Shown: positions 8,973 through 18,933 of the stretch, piece by piece
Layout of the letters: each line of letters begins with the position of its first letter
How positions within the stretch are numbered: position 1 is the first letter of the stretch
Program-made: the position numbers and the translations under genes
Notes under the pieces: model-generated
What the model was told of the DNA's origin: nothing
What the model saw: the letters and a program-made list of their open reading frames with translations, nothing else
The model's database searches: none
NCBI GenBank assembly: GCA_910575795.1
Contig: CAJTGE010000002.1
Coordinates: forward strand, 1-64,000
Origin: Clostridiaceae bacterium
GTDB taxonomy: Bacteria > Bacillota > Clostridia > Lachnospirales > Lachnospiraceae
Length of the DNA: 64,000 nucleotides
Direction of reading: 5' to 3'

Positions 8973-9326
8973 TCAGGTCATACTTTCGCCTTGTCCCTGT
9001 CCCCGTATTTTAAGAATTCCGTCTAATGTGGTGGCCGTAATACCCAGCCGCTGGGCAACAGCAATGTCGTTTTTCACCGCCTCGTCCACTTCATCACCGC
9101 AGACGATCAGGACATGGCTCCGGCGCAGAAGTTCACGGGCCATGTCAATGCCGTCCTTATGCTCGGCGGGAACAGAATCCCGAAGGAAATTGGGCAGGTA
9201 GAGAACCGGGCAGATCGGGGTAAATCCGGCCTCATAGACTTTCCGGCAGTAGACGATTGTCTGGTCAGCAGCGGAAAACTCGCCGCCTTTCCAGACAGCG
9301 GTAATGTAAGCGAATGGTTTTTTCAT
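8973..9326 (-). CDS. DUF4406-like protein (nucleotide deoxyribosyltransferase-like)
   Basis: 117 residues beginning MKKPFAYITAVWKGGEFSA with a good ribosome site (GGAAAGGAGTG). The pattern of an early beta strand, the phrase YCRKVYEAGFTPICPVLYLP and a central ELLRRSHVLIVCGDEVDEAVKNDIAVA matches small Rossmann-like proteins of the DUF4406/DUF7768 group, related in fold to nucleoside 2-deoxyribosyltransferases. They are frequent cargo next to RepA in mobile elements. The actual reaction is unknown. Confidence 0.65.
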   Translation of the reverse strand: MKKPFAYITAVWKGGEFSAADQTIVYCRKVYEAGFTPICPVLYLPNFLRDSVPAEHKDGIDMARELLRRSHVLIVCGDEVDEAVKNDIAVAQRLGITATTLDGILKIRGQGQGESMT

Positions 9327-9374
9327 GGAACACTCCTTTCCCCGGCAGTGCCGGTATGGGCAAGAAAAAAGCAG

Positions 9375-10289
9375 TTACCCGCCGCCGTAAAGGTCATGGT
9401 TGACCAGAGCCGTGTAGTAGCTGCTTATGGTTGTGGGGGCGTTATAGAGGGAGGTGAGCAGGTAAGAACGGATATTTTGTACTTTAGTGGTATTAAAATT
9501 AAGGCAGCCCACCACATACTTGATATGCTCTGAGTTGAGTTTTAGCAGGCGGCTTTTTACCACCTCTGCCAGGAAGTCCTGACCGCTGATCCGCACCATA
9601 GGTTTTGTGCCGCATACCGTATCCGCCATGATGTCCACGATTTCGTCTAGGATTTCAGCGTCATAGCCAAGGGATTCCCTGGTAATGTCATACTCAATAT
9701 TTTCCTTAATCAGCCTCCGGTAAGCCCATATCCTATCCATCGTATCATCCGCCCCAGGCCCATGGCTTTCCGTTGGCCTTCTGGCCTGATAGATTGATAG
9801 GTCAGTATCATTAAATTCAGTCTTATTCCTTTCAGTATTATTAGTGGCCGTTTTCTGGAAGTCTTGACTTCCGTTTTGCGGAACTTTAGACTTCCGTTTT
9901 TCGGAAGTCTGGATTTCCGGTGTTTCCGGCTTGCGAATAAAGTTCTTCACGTAGATAATCGTGGGCTTTCCCTGGTCCTGCTTCTTCCGTTCAATCAGCC
10001 CGTTCTTATCCAGCTCCCCAAAGAGGGAAACCGCCTTTGTATGGCCGCAGCACAGATACTCCAAAGCGTCCTCCAGGGTAAAATAGATAAATACCCGGTT
10101 TAGATCGTCCAGCCAGCCATTGCGGACAGACAGCCCCATGCGGTCAGGCATAAGTCCGTAGAGGATTTTGGCGTCAGAGGATATGCGCCGGTAGCCAGGG
10201 TCAGTGAACAGCACTTTCGGTATCCGGTAGAAGGTATATTGTTCCGCCTCATCGCCATAGAAGTAATCCAGCATGGCAGGGTCTGGCAT
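9375..10289 (-). CDS. RepA_N-type replication initiator
   Basis: 304 residues. The N-terminus YTFYRIPKVLFTDPGYRRISSDAKILYGLMPDRMGLS is the recognisable RepA_N (replication initiator A) domain with a winged-helix DNA-binding fold. It is followed by a polar linker (about residues 115-165) and a C-terminal DUF6017-like helical domain (WAYRRLIKENIEYDITRE). Such proteins start replication of plasmids and are carried on many integrated mobile elements of Clostridia. Its presence with two relaxases argues for a plasmid-derived or conjugative-element segment. Same direction as the DUF4406-like gene, probably one operon. Confidence 0.85.
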   Translation of the reverse strand: MPDPAMLDYFYGDEAEQYTFYRIPKVLFTDPGYRRISSDAKILYGLMPDRMGLSVRNGWLDDLNRVFIYFTLEDALEYLCCGHTKAVSLFGELDKNGLIERKKQDQGKPTIIYVKNFIRKPETPEIQTSEKRKSKVPQNGSQDFQKTATNNTERNKTEFNDTDLSIYQARRPTESHGPGADDTMDRIWAYRRLIKENIEYDITRESLGYDAEILDEIVDIMADTVCGTKPMVRISGQDFLAEVVKSRLLKLNSEHIKYVVGCLNFNTTKVQNIRSYLLTSLYNAPTTISSYYTALVNHDLYGGG

Positions 10290-10541
10290 GGCTTTGCTTC
10301 ACCACCTTTCCGCAGTCAGCAGGCCGGAAAAAGGCATGAACAAAGGACACCACCGTAAGATAGCGTCCTTTGTTGTGTAATTTGCTGAAAACCCATGCCT
10401 TTATAGCCGTCTGCAACTGATATTTTTAGTAGTTTCGCTAGTTCGCTTAGAATACTCAGCTTTCGCAGAAAGTAACAAAGGCTGTGCCTATCGGCACAAA
10501 ATAGCAGATAAGAATAGAGAAGATAGGAAGGTGTGAGGTCA
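10290..10541. promoter_or_regulatory. repA/mobV divergent region with oriT-like hairpins
   Basis: Two small hairpins, CTTTC-GCA-GAAAG (10460-10472) and TGTGCC-TATC-GGCACA (10483-10498), sit just before the MobV relaxase. The MobV origin of transfer normally lies immediately upstream of the relaxase gene and contains such inverted repeats, so this is a candidate oriT. No nick-site consensus was proven. Confidence 0.45.
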
Positions 10542-11912
10542 TTGGAGAGGACAATTAGCGGTATGATGGGAAAAGATTCTGTCAGGCATAATACGAGAGC
10601 ATTTAGCGCAAAGAATGTGGATAAGGAACGAAGCAAATATAATGTGGAGTTCTGTCATTTGGATATTAAAAAGGTATATCACGAATTATTTGATGAAGCC
10701 TTGGAGCGTTACAATGGAAAGCAGAAACGGAGTGACCGAAAAATTGACGATTATTATGAGAAGATAAGGCAGAGCAAGCAGGAGAAGTTGTTTCATGAAG
10801 TTATTCTTCAGATTGGAAATAAAGATGATATGAATGCAAAAAGCGAAGAAGGACAGCTTGCAAAAGATATACTGATAGAATTTATGGAAGATTTTCAGAA
10901 AAGAAATCCGAATCTATATGTGTTTTCGGCGCATCTGCATATGGACGAGGAAACGCCTCACATTCATATTGATTTTGTTCCTTTTATCCGTAATAGCAAC
11001 CGTGGACTTGATACGAGAGTATCACTGAAAGGCGCACTGGCAGAGCAGGGATTTAAAGGCGGCACAAGAAGCGCAACGGAGTGGAATCAATGGATGGAGT
11101 CAGAAAAACAGGAACTTTCAAAGGTTGCGGAAAGATATGGTGTACGGTGGAAACAGTTAGGAACGCATAATAAGCATTTATCCGTGTTGGATTTTGAAAA
11201 ACAGGAGAGGGCAAAAGAAGTTGAAAAATTAGAAAAGGCAGTATCCAGCAATAAAGCGGAACTATCCCACATTATTTATCAGCAAGTCTTGACTGAAAAT
11301 GAAATGGAGAAGATAAAGCTGGAAAATAAAGAAGTCAGGCAGGAAACAATGGAACTTTCCGCAACTAATGATTTATTAAGGGAGCAGACGGATGGATTGA
11401 TGGAGAATAGAGAAAAGCTGATGTCTGATAATAAAGCATTGGAACAGCGACAGAAAAAGTTACAGCAGGATATTGAAAAAATGTCTGATTCAAAAAAGGC
11501 ATTGGAACGGAACATACACGCCTATGATGAAGATACAAAATGGCAGTTGCCGGAGCCGACTGCGCTAATGAGCGCAAAGACTTATCGGGAGAAGAACGCC
11601 ATGCCGCTTGTGGAAAGGCTGAAAGAAATTGTAAAAAGCCTTACGATAAAATGTGTCAAGCTGATGGAGCAAATAAGACAGTTAAAGGCAAAAGTCACAA
11701 AGCAGACGGAGGATATTGATTTCTATAAAAGCAAGGTGGATCAGCAGTATGTAAAATTAGAGCAGTTGCAGGAAAAAGTGGATGATTTTGAACGTGTGAA
11801 ACAGTATGTCGGAGCAGATAAGATTGAAACGATTGTGACGAATGCGAGAGAACTGGAACGAATTGCGCAAAGCAGAAAACAGCAGAACAGAGCGTATGGA
11901 ATGGGCAGATAA
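10542..11912 (+). CDS. MobV-family relaxase (Pre/Mob)
   Basis: 456 residues. TTG at 10542 is chosen: AGGAAGG lies 10 bases upstream and the product then starts MERTISGMMGKDS, the usual start of this family; a GTG at 10533 is too close to the site. The catalytic histidine motif HLHMDEETPHIHIDFVP is near residue 127. The C-terminal half is a long coiled coil rich in Glu/Lys/Gln (about 215-455). MobV enzymes nick oriT for mobilisation by a helper conjugation system. It points away from repA. Confidence 0.85.
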   Translation: MERTISGMMGKDSVRHNTRAFSAKNVDKERSKYNVEFCHLDIKKVYHELFDEALERYNGKQKRSDRKIDDYYEKIRQSKQEKLFHEVILQIGNKDDMNAKSEEGQLAKDILIEFMEDFQKRNPNLYVFSAHLHMDEETPHIHIDFVPFIRNSNRGLDTRVSLKGALAEQGFKGGTRSATEWNQWMESEKQELSKVAERYGVRWKQLGTHNKHLSVLDFEKQERAKEVEKLEKAVSSNKAELSHIIYQQVLTENEMEKIKLENKEVRQETMELSATNDLLREQTDGLMENREKLMSDNKALEQRQKKLQQDIEKMSDSKKALERNIHAYDEDTKWQLPEPTALMSAKTYREKNAMPLVERLKEIVKSLTIKCVKLMEQIRQLKAKVTKQTEDIDFYKSKVDQQYVKLEQLQEKVDDFERVKQYVGADKIETIVTNARELERIAQSRKQQNRAYGMGR

Positions 11913-11931
11913 GAAAGGACGGATTGATAGG

Positions 11932-12168
11932 ATGGATAGCGGAAATAGGGGTAAACAGTATTCAATGGAAAATATTGTGGGTTGTGAATACAACATGGAT
12001 AACGGTTATGTGGAGGTTTAATATTCTGACGGTAATGTTTATTACTTGACACTAACTTTACACGGTTATTCTTTTGAAATCAGTGGAAAAGTCTATACTA
12101 ATGTGTTAGAATTAAAGAAATTGAAAAAGGAACAAGAACTTTCAGAACATAGCTATAGATGTTTATGA
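11932..12168 (+). pseudogene. Small ORF with internal in-frame stop
   Basis: A 78-codon frame beginning MDSGNRGKQYSMENIVG is interrupted by a TAA at 12019-12021 and then continues in the same frame (YSDGNVYYLTLTLHGYSFEI) to a TGA at 12166-12168. The segment CEYNMDNGYVEV-YSDG resembles the start of small DUF6061-like proteins carried on Clostridia mobile elements. AGAAAGGA lies upstream at 11911-11918. Either a nonsense-mutated small gene or two chance pieces. Confidence 0.4.
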
Positions 12169-12202
12169 CAGTCGTGCATCGTTATGAAATGAGGTAAAAG
12201 CA

Positions 12203-13099
12203 TTGGCAGAGATAAAATTATTCTCTTTGAATGAAGGAGTAAAGGAATGTACATCATCTGAGGTGATTTTGGAGAAAGAACTTCAGACATTGATAGAGCA
12301 GAATATGGAAATATTCTTTGGGGTGCGGTTTTTAAAAAGTGAGTATGCTGTTACCAATGGGCGTATGGACAGTATTGGAATTGATGAAAATAACAGCCCT
12401 GTGATATTTGAATATAAGCGCAGTCAGAATGAAAACGTAATCAATCAGGGATTATTTTATCTTGATTGGCTTTTAGATCATAAGGCGGATTTTAAATTAT
12501 TGGTTATTGATAAATTGGGAATGGAAGCGGCTGACAACATAGACTGGTCTGTTCCATGTGTTATTTGTGTTGCGCATGATTTTACAAAATATGATATGCA
12601 CGCCGTCAATCAGATGCAGAGGAATATTAAACTGGTGAGCTATCGAAGATATGATAATGGTATGCTCCTTCTTGAACATTTAAATACCCCGATTGTAAAG
12701 CCGATTATGGAAAATGTGGGGGATGAAAATGGTACAAAAAATAGCACACAAAAAAACCACATGGAAAAATTGGCGGCGATTTCTGAAAATATGAAAAATC
12801 TTTACCATTCTATATGTGATTTTATTGAATCTTTAGGGGATGATATTGTATCGAATCAACTGAAATTATATTTGGCATATAAGAAGATTCAAAATATGGT
12901 ATGTATCGAAATATACAATAAACATATTATACTGTATTTGAAACTGAATCCGGAAACTGTCGAATTGGAAAACGGATTTACGAGAGATATGCGTAGCATT
13001 GGACATTATGGCACAGGAGACTTGCAGATAACGATAAAAAACGCTGCAGATTTTGAAAAGGCAAAGCCTTTATTGGAGAGAGCATATAATGAAGTATAA
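12203..13099 (+). CDS. PDDEXK-like protein with DUF5655 domain
   Basis: 298 residues from a TTG start with GAGG upstream. The N-terminal half has a nuclease-like core: GRMDSIGIDENNSPVIFEYKR, an Asp then Glu-x-Lys arrangement as in NucS-like/PDDEXK enzymes, then INQGLFYLDWLLDHKADFKLLV. The C-terminal 110 residues (ICDFIESLGDD ... YGTGDLQITIKN) match DUF5655, often attached to such nucleases. It lies 40 bases before the methyltransferase and may be part of the same defence operon; role unknown. Strongly AT-rich compared with the chromosome. Confidence 0.7.
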   Translation: MAEIKLFSLNEGVKECTSSEVILEKELQTLIEQNMEIFFGVRFLKSEYAVTNGRMDSIGIDENNSPVIFEYKRSQNENVINQGLFYLDWLLDHKADFKLLVIDKLGMEAADNIDWSVPCVICVAHDFTKYDMHAVNQMQRNIKLVSYRRYDNGMLLLEHLNTPIVKPIMENVGDENGTKNSTQKNHMEKLAAISENMKNLYHSICDFIESLGDDIVSNQLKLYLAYKKIQNMVCIEIYNKHIILYLKLNPETVELENGFTRDMRSIGHYGTGDLQITIKNAADFEKAKPLLERAYNEV

Positions 13100-13139
13100 A
13101 GGCTGGTTGTAGCAGAATGCATGAAAGCAGAGGTAAACG

Positions 13140-14627
13140 ATGTTAGATTGTATTATTGAACGTACAAACAAATATATTGATGATATGCCTAAAAAAGAGC
13201 GCAAAAAATACGGTCAGTTTTTTACAAGTAAAGAAACAGCACGTTTTATGGCTAAACTATTTACTATTCCTGAAAATCTGTCCAAGGTTCGCATTTTAGA
13301 CGCAGGAGCAGGTTCAGGCATATTGTCGTGTGCGCTTTTGGATCGATTGGAGCGGATGGATTCTGTTCAGACAATAGAATTAACCTGCTATGAAAACGAT
13401 GATAATATTTTGGGATTGCTAAAGGAGAACTTGCATACTTGTCAGGAAAATTCTAAAAAAGATATACAAATTCATGTTATTACAGATAATTATATTACAA
13501 GCCAGTATTTAGACTTTAATTATATGTTAGGCGGCAATCCCGAACCTGAGAAGTATGATTTTGTAATTGGAAATCCCCCATATATGAAAATACCGAAAGA
13601 TGCGCCGGAAGCAACTGCTATGCCGGAAGTTTGCTATGGCGCACCCAATTTATATTTTATTTTTGCGGCAATGGGATTATTTAATCTTGATGATGGTGGC
13701 GAAATGGTGTATATTATCCCTCGCTCATGGACTTCCGGGGCTTATTTTAAGAGATTTAGGCAGTATTTTCTAACAGAAGGGAAATTAGCACATATTCACT
13801 TATTTGTAAGCAGAAATAAGGTGTTTGATAAAGAAGATGTTTTGCAGGAAACAATTATTATAAAAGTAAAAAAGGCGAATAAAACGCCGGAGGAGGTTAC
13901 AATCACTTCTTCACAGTCAAATAATGATTTTGATAATCTGACGTCGCTGACCGTACCGTATAGCATTGTGGTTTCGGGAGAGGATTATTACGTTTACCTA
14001 GTAACAGATGAAAAAGAAGTTTCTGTGTTGGAACGACTACATAGATTCGATAAAACATTGCCGGATATTGGGTTAAAAATGAAAACGGGCTTGACAGTTG
14101 ATTTTCGTAATCGTGAGATACTTCGTGATGATGCAGAGGAAGGTGCGATTCCGCTTTTTTACTCACAACATATCAAACAAGGAGAAGTGCAGTTTCCTAT
14201 TCAGAAAGAACACGAGTATGTGGTAACAGATCAAAAGGGACTGATGCAGGATAATCGAAATTATTTATTTGTTAAGCGTTTTACTGCAAAAGAAGAAAGG
14301 CGCAGACTGCAGTGCGGGGTATATTTATCAAAGAAATATCCACAGTATAAGAAAATCAGTACACAGAACAAAATTAATTTTGTGGACGGGTTGATAACGG
14401 AAATGTCAGAATGTCTTGTGTACGGATTATATGTAATTTTTAATTCTACTCTTTATGATGAATATTATAGGATTTTGAATGGTTCAACGCAGGTAAATTC
14501 TACAGAAATTAATGCAATGCCCGTGCCTGATTTGGATAGCATACAGGAAATGGGTAGAAAACTGATGAAAAGTAAGGATATGTCGGAAAAAAATTGCAAT
14601 ATGATACTGGAGGGATACTGTGGATAA
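13140..14627 (+). CDS. N6-adenine DNA methyltransferase, PstI/BsuBI type
   Basis: 495 residues, the size of M.PstI/M.BsuBI. Motif X is seen as KKYGQFFTS near residue 22, the SAM-binding motif I as ILDAGAGSGILS (about 57), and the catalytic motif IV as VIGNPPYMKI (about 143); the C-terminal target-recognition part follows. The companion endonuclease downstream is of the PstI/BsuBI family, so methylation of CTGCAG is likely (inference from family). The frame is intact, so the cell may still be modified although the endonuclease is broken. Confidence 0.85.
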   Translation: MLDCIIERTNKYIDDMPKKERKKYGQFFTSKETARFMAKLFTIPENLSKVRILDAGAGSGILSCALLDRLERMDSVQTIELTCYENDDNILGLLKENLHTCQENSKKDIQIHVITDNYITSQYLDFNYMLGGNPEPEKYDFVIGNPPYMKIPKDAPEATAMPEVCYGAPNLYFIFAAMGLFNLDDGGEMVYIIPRSWTSGAYFKRFRQYFLTEGKLAHIHLFVSRNKVFDKEDVLQETIIIKVKKANKTPEEVTITSSQSNNDFDNLTSLTVPYSIVVSGEDYYVYLVTDEKEVSVLERLHRFDKTLPDIGLKMKTGLTVDFRNREILRDDAEEGAIPLFYSQHIKQGEVQFPIQKEHEYVVTDQKGLMQDNRNYLFVKRFTAKEERRRLQCGVYLSKKYPQYKKISTQNKINFVDGLITEMSECLVYGLYVIFNSTLYDEYYRILNGSTQVNSTEINAMPVPDLDSIQEMGRKLMKSKDMSEKNCNMILEGYCG

Positions 14628-15540
14628 AATTGATGAGGCAAGGGAACTTTTGAAAATGTTTGGGATGCCCAAAGCACAGCAAGGCGGATATTTGTTGTTA
14701 TGTTCTGTTGGCAATGGCAGGGATAAGGCAAGATACAAATTGGTCAAATGCTGGAAATGAGTGGATTCGTATTCATGACATTATTCAGTTTGCAAATGCA
14801 AATTATGGATCAACTTATGCAGAAAACAGCAGGGAAACTTTTCGTAAGCAGGCGTTACATCATTTTCGGAATGCTGCACTTGTAGAGGATAATGGGAAAG
14901 CAACAAACAGTCCCAATTATAGGTATAGGCTTACAGAAGAAACATTGCAAATAGTAAGGGCATTTCAAACATCAGAGTGGCAAAAATCTGTAAACCGATT
15001 TTTGAAATACCATGAAAAGCTGGTGGACATCTATGCTTCAAAAAAGAAGATGACGATGATGCCAGTACGCATTAATGGAGCCGACTTTCAATTTTCTACG
15101 GGTAAACACAATGAATTGCAAAAAGCTATTATTGAGGAATTTGCACCACGCTTTGCTCCTGGATCGGAGTGTTTGTATGTTGGTGATACAATAGAAAAGG
15201 ATTTAGTGAAAAATGTTGAGAACTGACAGAATTGGGGTTTGAGATAACCTTGCACGACAAGATGCCAGATGTAGTTTTGTACAGGGAAGATAAGGACTGG
15301 ATTTATTTTGTTGAATCGGTAACTTCTGTAGGACCGATGGATTCCAAAAGAATATTGGAACTGACAGAGATGACGAAGAATGTAATAGCAGGGAAAATCT
15401 TTGTGACAGCATTTCTTGATTTTAAGACATATAAGAGATTTTCGGAGTCCTTGGCATGGGAAACGGAAGTCTGGATTGCGGAGATGCCGGAGCATATGAT
15501 ACATTTGAACGGGGATAAGTTTTTGGGACCGCGAAGCTAA
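14620..15540 (+). pseudogene. PstI/BsuBI-type restriction endonuclease, two frameshifts
   Basis: Three frames together give one complete family member. GTG at 14620 starts VDKIDEARELLKMFGMPKAQQ, overlapping the methylase end; near 14685 the sense moves to the next frame (ADICCYVLLAMAGIRQDTNWSN ...). The second segment ends with KNVEN and a TGA at 15224-15226. Restoring one A near 15221 gives KNVEKLTELGFEI and joins the third segment (PDVVLYREDKDWIYFVES ... WETEVWIAEMPEHMIH), the conserved catalytic C-terminal domain. As written the enzyme is inactive. Loss of the endonuclease with retention of the methylase is a viable state. Confidence 0.8.
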
Positions 15541-15559
15541 AAATAACGGGAGAAACGGT

Positions 15560-18438
15560 ATGATGAATGAGAAATTAGAAAATTATGTTGAAATTGAAGC
15601 TGAAAAAGCGGAAAATTTATCTTTTTGTAGAGAACTGAAATTATTACATGTTAGAGATCAGATTGAAGAGATATTATCTCAAATAGGAAAGTGTGGTATT
15701 TTTGAAGAATATACAGTGCATAATATTACACACATTGATGAAATGTTGCATATCATTGAATGGCTAATATCTAATGAAACAAAAAACAATATGACATCTG
15801 CAGAATGGCTGATGCTAACTTTAGCTGTATATTTTCATGATTTGGGGATGGTAGTTACTAAAGAAGAATATGAAAAACGAGAGACAACATATTTTCACGA
15901 ATATAAATCAAAAATATTGAATGAAATGGAAAAATCGGAGTACATCGATTATGTTAGAAAACAAGATGACCATTTTTTATATCAGGAGTTTGTTAGAGAT
16001 AATCATGCGACAAGAATACGGCAATGGATTAATAATGTAGAGACAGATTTAGGAGAAGTGACTGTAATAAAGAATATTGTGAATGATATTCTTAAAGATT
16101 TAGATGAAATGTTCAGGGCTGATTTGGCAATGATTTGTGAAAGCCATCATAAAGATGATATTGATGATTTTACGAAATATAGAGTAGATAGCGTTTATGG
16201 AAATGATAAACAGGAAAAAGTTAACTTAAATTACATTGCGGTTATATTAAGAATAGCTGATTTGCTCCATATTACAAAAGATAGGACACCATCGTTGACA
16301 CGTAGAATAATTAATGTATCAAATCCGTTCAGTGTTGTTGAATGGGAGAAGCAAAAGGCTGTAAGAGCTATACAACCAAAGGCTAAAAGGGATAGAGAGG
16401 ATAATATTAATGAAACTTTAGAAAAAGATACAATAGAAGTAACAGATCGTTTTGACGGGGCTGAAACAGCAGAAGCATATTTTGGATTATCTTCATATCT
16501 CCAATATACTCGTAAGGAATTACAAAAGTGTCATGATATTGTGGAAAAGGCTCAAAAAAGAGAAGGAACTATAGTATATAAGTTTCCATGGAGGGAAATT
16601 GATGAATCACGTATTACAGTCATAGGCTTTGAAACAAAAAAACTTTCATTTACAATTGCACAAGAGAATTATGTTTTTGGGATAATGGAACAGGAATGAC
16701 CATATCCGATGTGGAAAACTATTTGCTGAAAGTAGGCGCATCTAAATATAGAGATGATACGATAAAAAAAGAATTTCCTACTTTTTCGTCAATAAGTCAT
16801 TTTGGAATTGGTATATTAACATGCTTTATGATTGCAAATGATATTGATATTATTACAAATTCAGATGAACAGGAAGATGTTAATTGTATTAATTTACGCA
16901 AGGTGAATGGTAGCTATTTGCTCAGTAAAATTAGTAAGTCAAAAGCAGATGCTCGTATTAAAAAGCATGGAACAATGATAAAATTATTTGTACGAAATGA
17001 TACAGATATGTCAACACTTGAAGATGATTTAAGAAAATGGATTGTATTGCCTGAAGTTCCTGTATTTATGACGATAAATGAAGAGAATGAAACAAGAATA
17101 GGATATGATTCCATTAAAGAGGCGTTAATAAGTTATTTGAATGATACTGGCAGAAATGTTGATGGTCAAAAATATGATGTATATGAGGAAACTCAGGGTA
17201 ATGTAACCGTGGCTTATGCGGTACGACATTTAAGGTATCTTTCAGATTGGTGATTGTTGGAAATTGAAAATAGACGATTGTATAGGAAAAGTCAATTACC
17301 AATAGGAACCTGTGTGGAAGGGATTCGGGTTGAATTTACAACCCCTGGATATAAAAATCATACTATTTTGGCAATTGCAAACATTAAAAATAGTAAATAT
17401 CAGACAAATGCAGCAAGGTCTGCAATAGAATTGGATGCTAATAGTGAAATATTAGCGGATATATATGATATTTATTGTAGATATATTCAAAAGCAGATGG
17501 ATAACTTAGAGAAACTGGAATATTCAAAATCATGGGCTATGTCTGAGGGAAGATATTTAATGAGACCATTGATTGTTGATAATTATAGTAACAGCCATGC
17601 AAAACCAATGGATGAGGATGTATTAACATATAGGCTTGCTAAAATTAAATGTATTGCTTTAGAGAACGAAGGTAAAAGAAATATAGTTTCTGCTGAGCAT
17701 ATATATAATATTCCAGAAATTAATATTTTTGAAAGCAAAATGACACAGGCGGCTGAGTTTTTATTAAGAGAAATTAAAAGTGAGGCAACGTTGAATGATT
17801 TAATAGGTGTAGTTTGTTCAAAAGACAATTTCTTAAATAATGCAAGTAACGTGATATGCAATTATGATACATACAATATGTTGCACCAATATGCAATAAG
17901 TAATAAAGAAGTGAGTTCGATAGTTGTGAGTTATGCTCAGAGGAGAATTAAGTTGACCTATTCAGTAATTGATGGAAGATGGATGTCATTTAATCTCTCA
18001 GATAGAGATATTGGACGAACTTTATTTATTCCTAAAAGAGATTTTGATATTGAGGGGTTAAAAGATGAGGTAGGAGTAAAAACATTTGGAACAATATTCA
18101 TTAAAAGTGGTACATCTTTATATAATTATATTATTAAGATGATTGATTGCTTTATGAGTGATAATGCTAAAGAAAATAGAATTCTTTTGGAAATATTTTT
18201 GAGTAATATTTTTGATAGTAGGATTTTAGAGGAAGTATATACTCAGGATATTCTTAAGGGAAATGCAGTAAGGCAATATGTTGATAAAAGTAATAGATAT
18301 TTCGGGGTAAGTGATGAAATGATAGAAAAAATGTGGAGTAAAATTAATATTGAGGAATTTTATAAAAATATTCTTACACAGAATTATACTCTGTATTCAA
18401 TTGATAATTGGTCGAGAAAAGGGGATTTGGTAATATAG
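15560..18438 (+). pseudogene. HD-CE plus Hsp90-like ATPase protein, decayed
   Basis: Three ORFs line up with one large protein. The first (15560-16699) is an HD-CE domain with HNITHIDEM and YFHDLGMV, ending TIAQENY. The second (from 16681 in its frame) starts DNGTGMTISDVENYLLKVGASKYR and has HFGIGILTCFM, the G1 and G2 boxes of a GHKL ATPase. The N-box segment normally between them (about 60-90 residues with the Mg-binding Asn) is absent, and the frame changes. A TGA at 17251-17253 interrupts the same frame before the third part (LLEIENRRLYRKSQLPIG ...). Related proteins lie in anti-phage islands; this copy should be inactive. Confidence 0.7.
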
Positions 18439-18723
18439 GATTCGCTTAGAGTTTTCTATTATTAGGAAACAAGGTATTTTAGAGTGCTTGGTGCCAAAAC
18501 GGTGCCAAGAAATCATGCAAATAAAAATACACCAAATAAAAACAGCGATTTTATGCTGATTTTCGCAATAGAAAGAATAGAAAACACCATAAAAAACGCT
18601 ATTGAAGTATCGTGAGGGCGGCCGTACGGTTGGATCCGGAAGAGTTGTTTCCATTATCGAATAATTTGCGATTATTCAGTTTTTCTGGATTATTGCAGTC
18701 ATTCAGATTAATTTAATAAGATC

Positions 18724-18755
18724 AAGGACTTCGGGGTTTCCCCGGAGTCCTTTTT
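18724..18755 (+). terminator. Rho-independent terminator
   Basis: AAGGACTTCGGGG pairs with CCCCGGAGTCCTT, followed by a T-run. There is no intact gene directly before it; it probably ended the chromosomal gene displaced by the accessory region. Confidence 0.8.
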
Positions 18756-18854
18756 ATACGCGCGCCGATACAGAGGAACTATGTCATCGCGGCAGCACAC
18801 GACGGCGCGCGGGCCGGGGCCTGTGCAGGAATATGCCGGCAAAACAGCGCATAG

Positions 18855-18890
18855 AAAAAGCCGGGAGCGTCAGCTCCAGGCTTTTTCTCT
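18855..18890 (-). terminator. Terminator of PfkB kinase gene (bidirectional)
   Basis: AAAAAGCCGGGAGC ... GCTCCAGGCTTTTT hairpin with A-rich and T-rich sides, 45 bases after the kinase stop codon on the minus strand. Confidence 0.75.
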
Positions 18891-18933
18891 TTTCTGATTA
18901 GCGATGGGGTGTGATTCGATATACTGTATATGG

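Larger units (their letters stand above)
18439..18933. other. Island edge: integrase-like tail remnant and terminators
   Basis: A 49-codon open stretch at 18466-18613 reads LGAKTVPRNHANKNTPNK, a tail of the kind I associate with C-termini of tyrosine integrases in Lachnospiraceae elements; no catalytic part is left. It marks the likely right border of the accessory region. Base composition shifts back toward the chromosome after about 18614. Two strong terminators follow; no gene is seen. Confidence 0.4.

Noticed and set aside
17254..18438. A separate 394-residue gene starting at TTG
   Set aside because: It is in the same frame as the ORF before it, separated only by one TGA, and has no ribosome site; it reads as the C-terminal part of the HD/ATPase protein.
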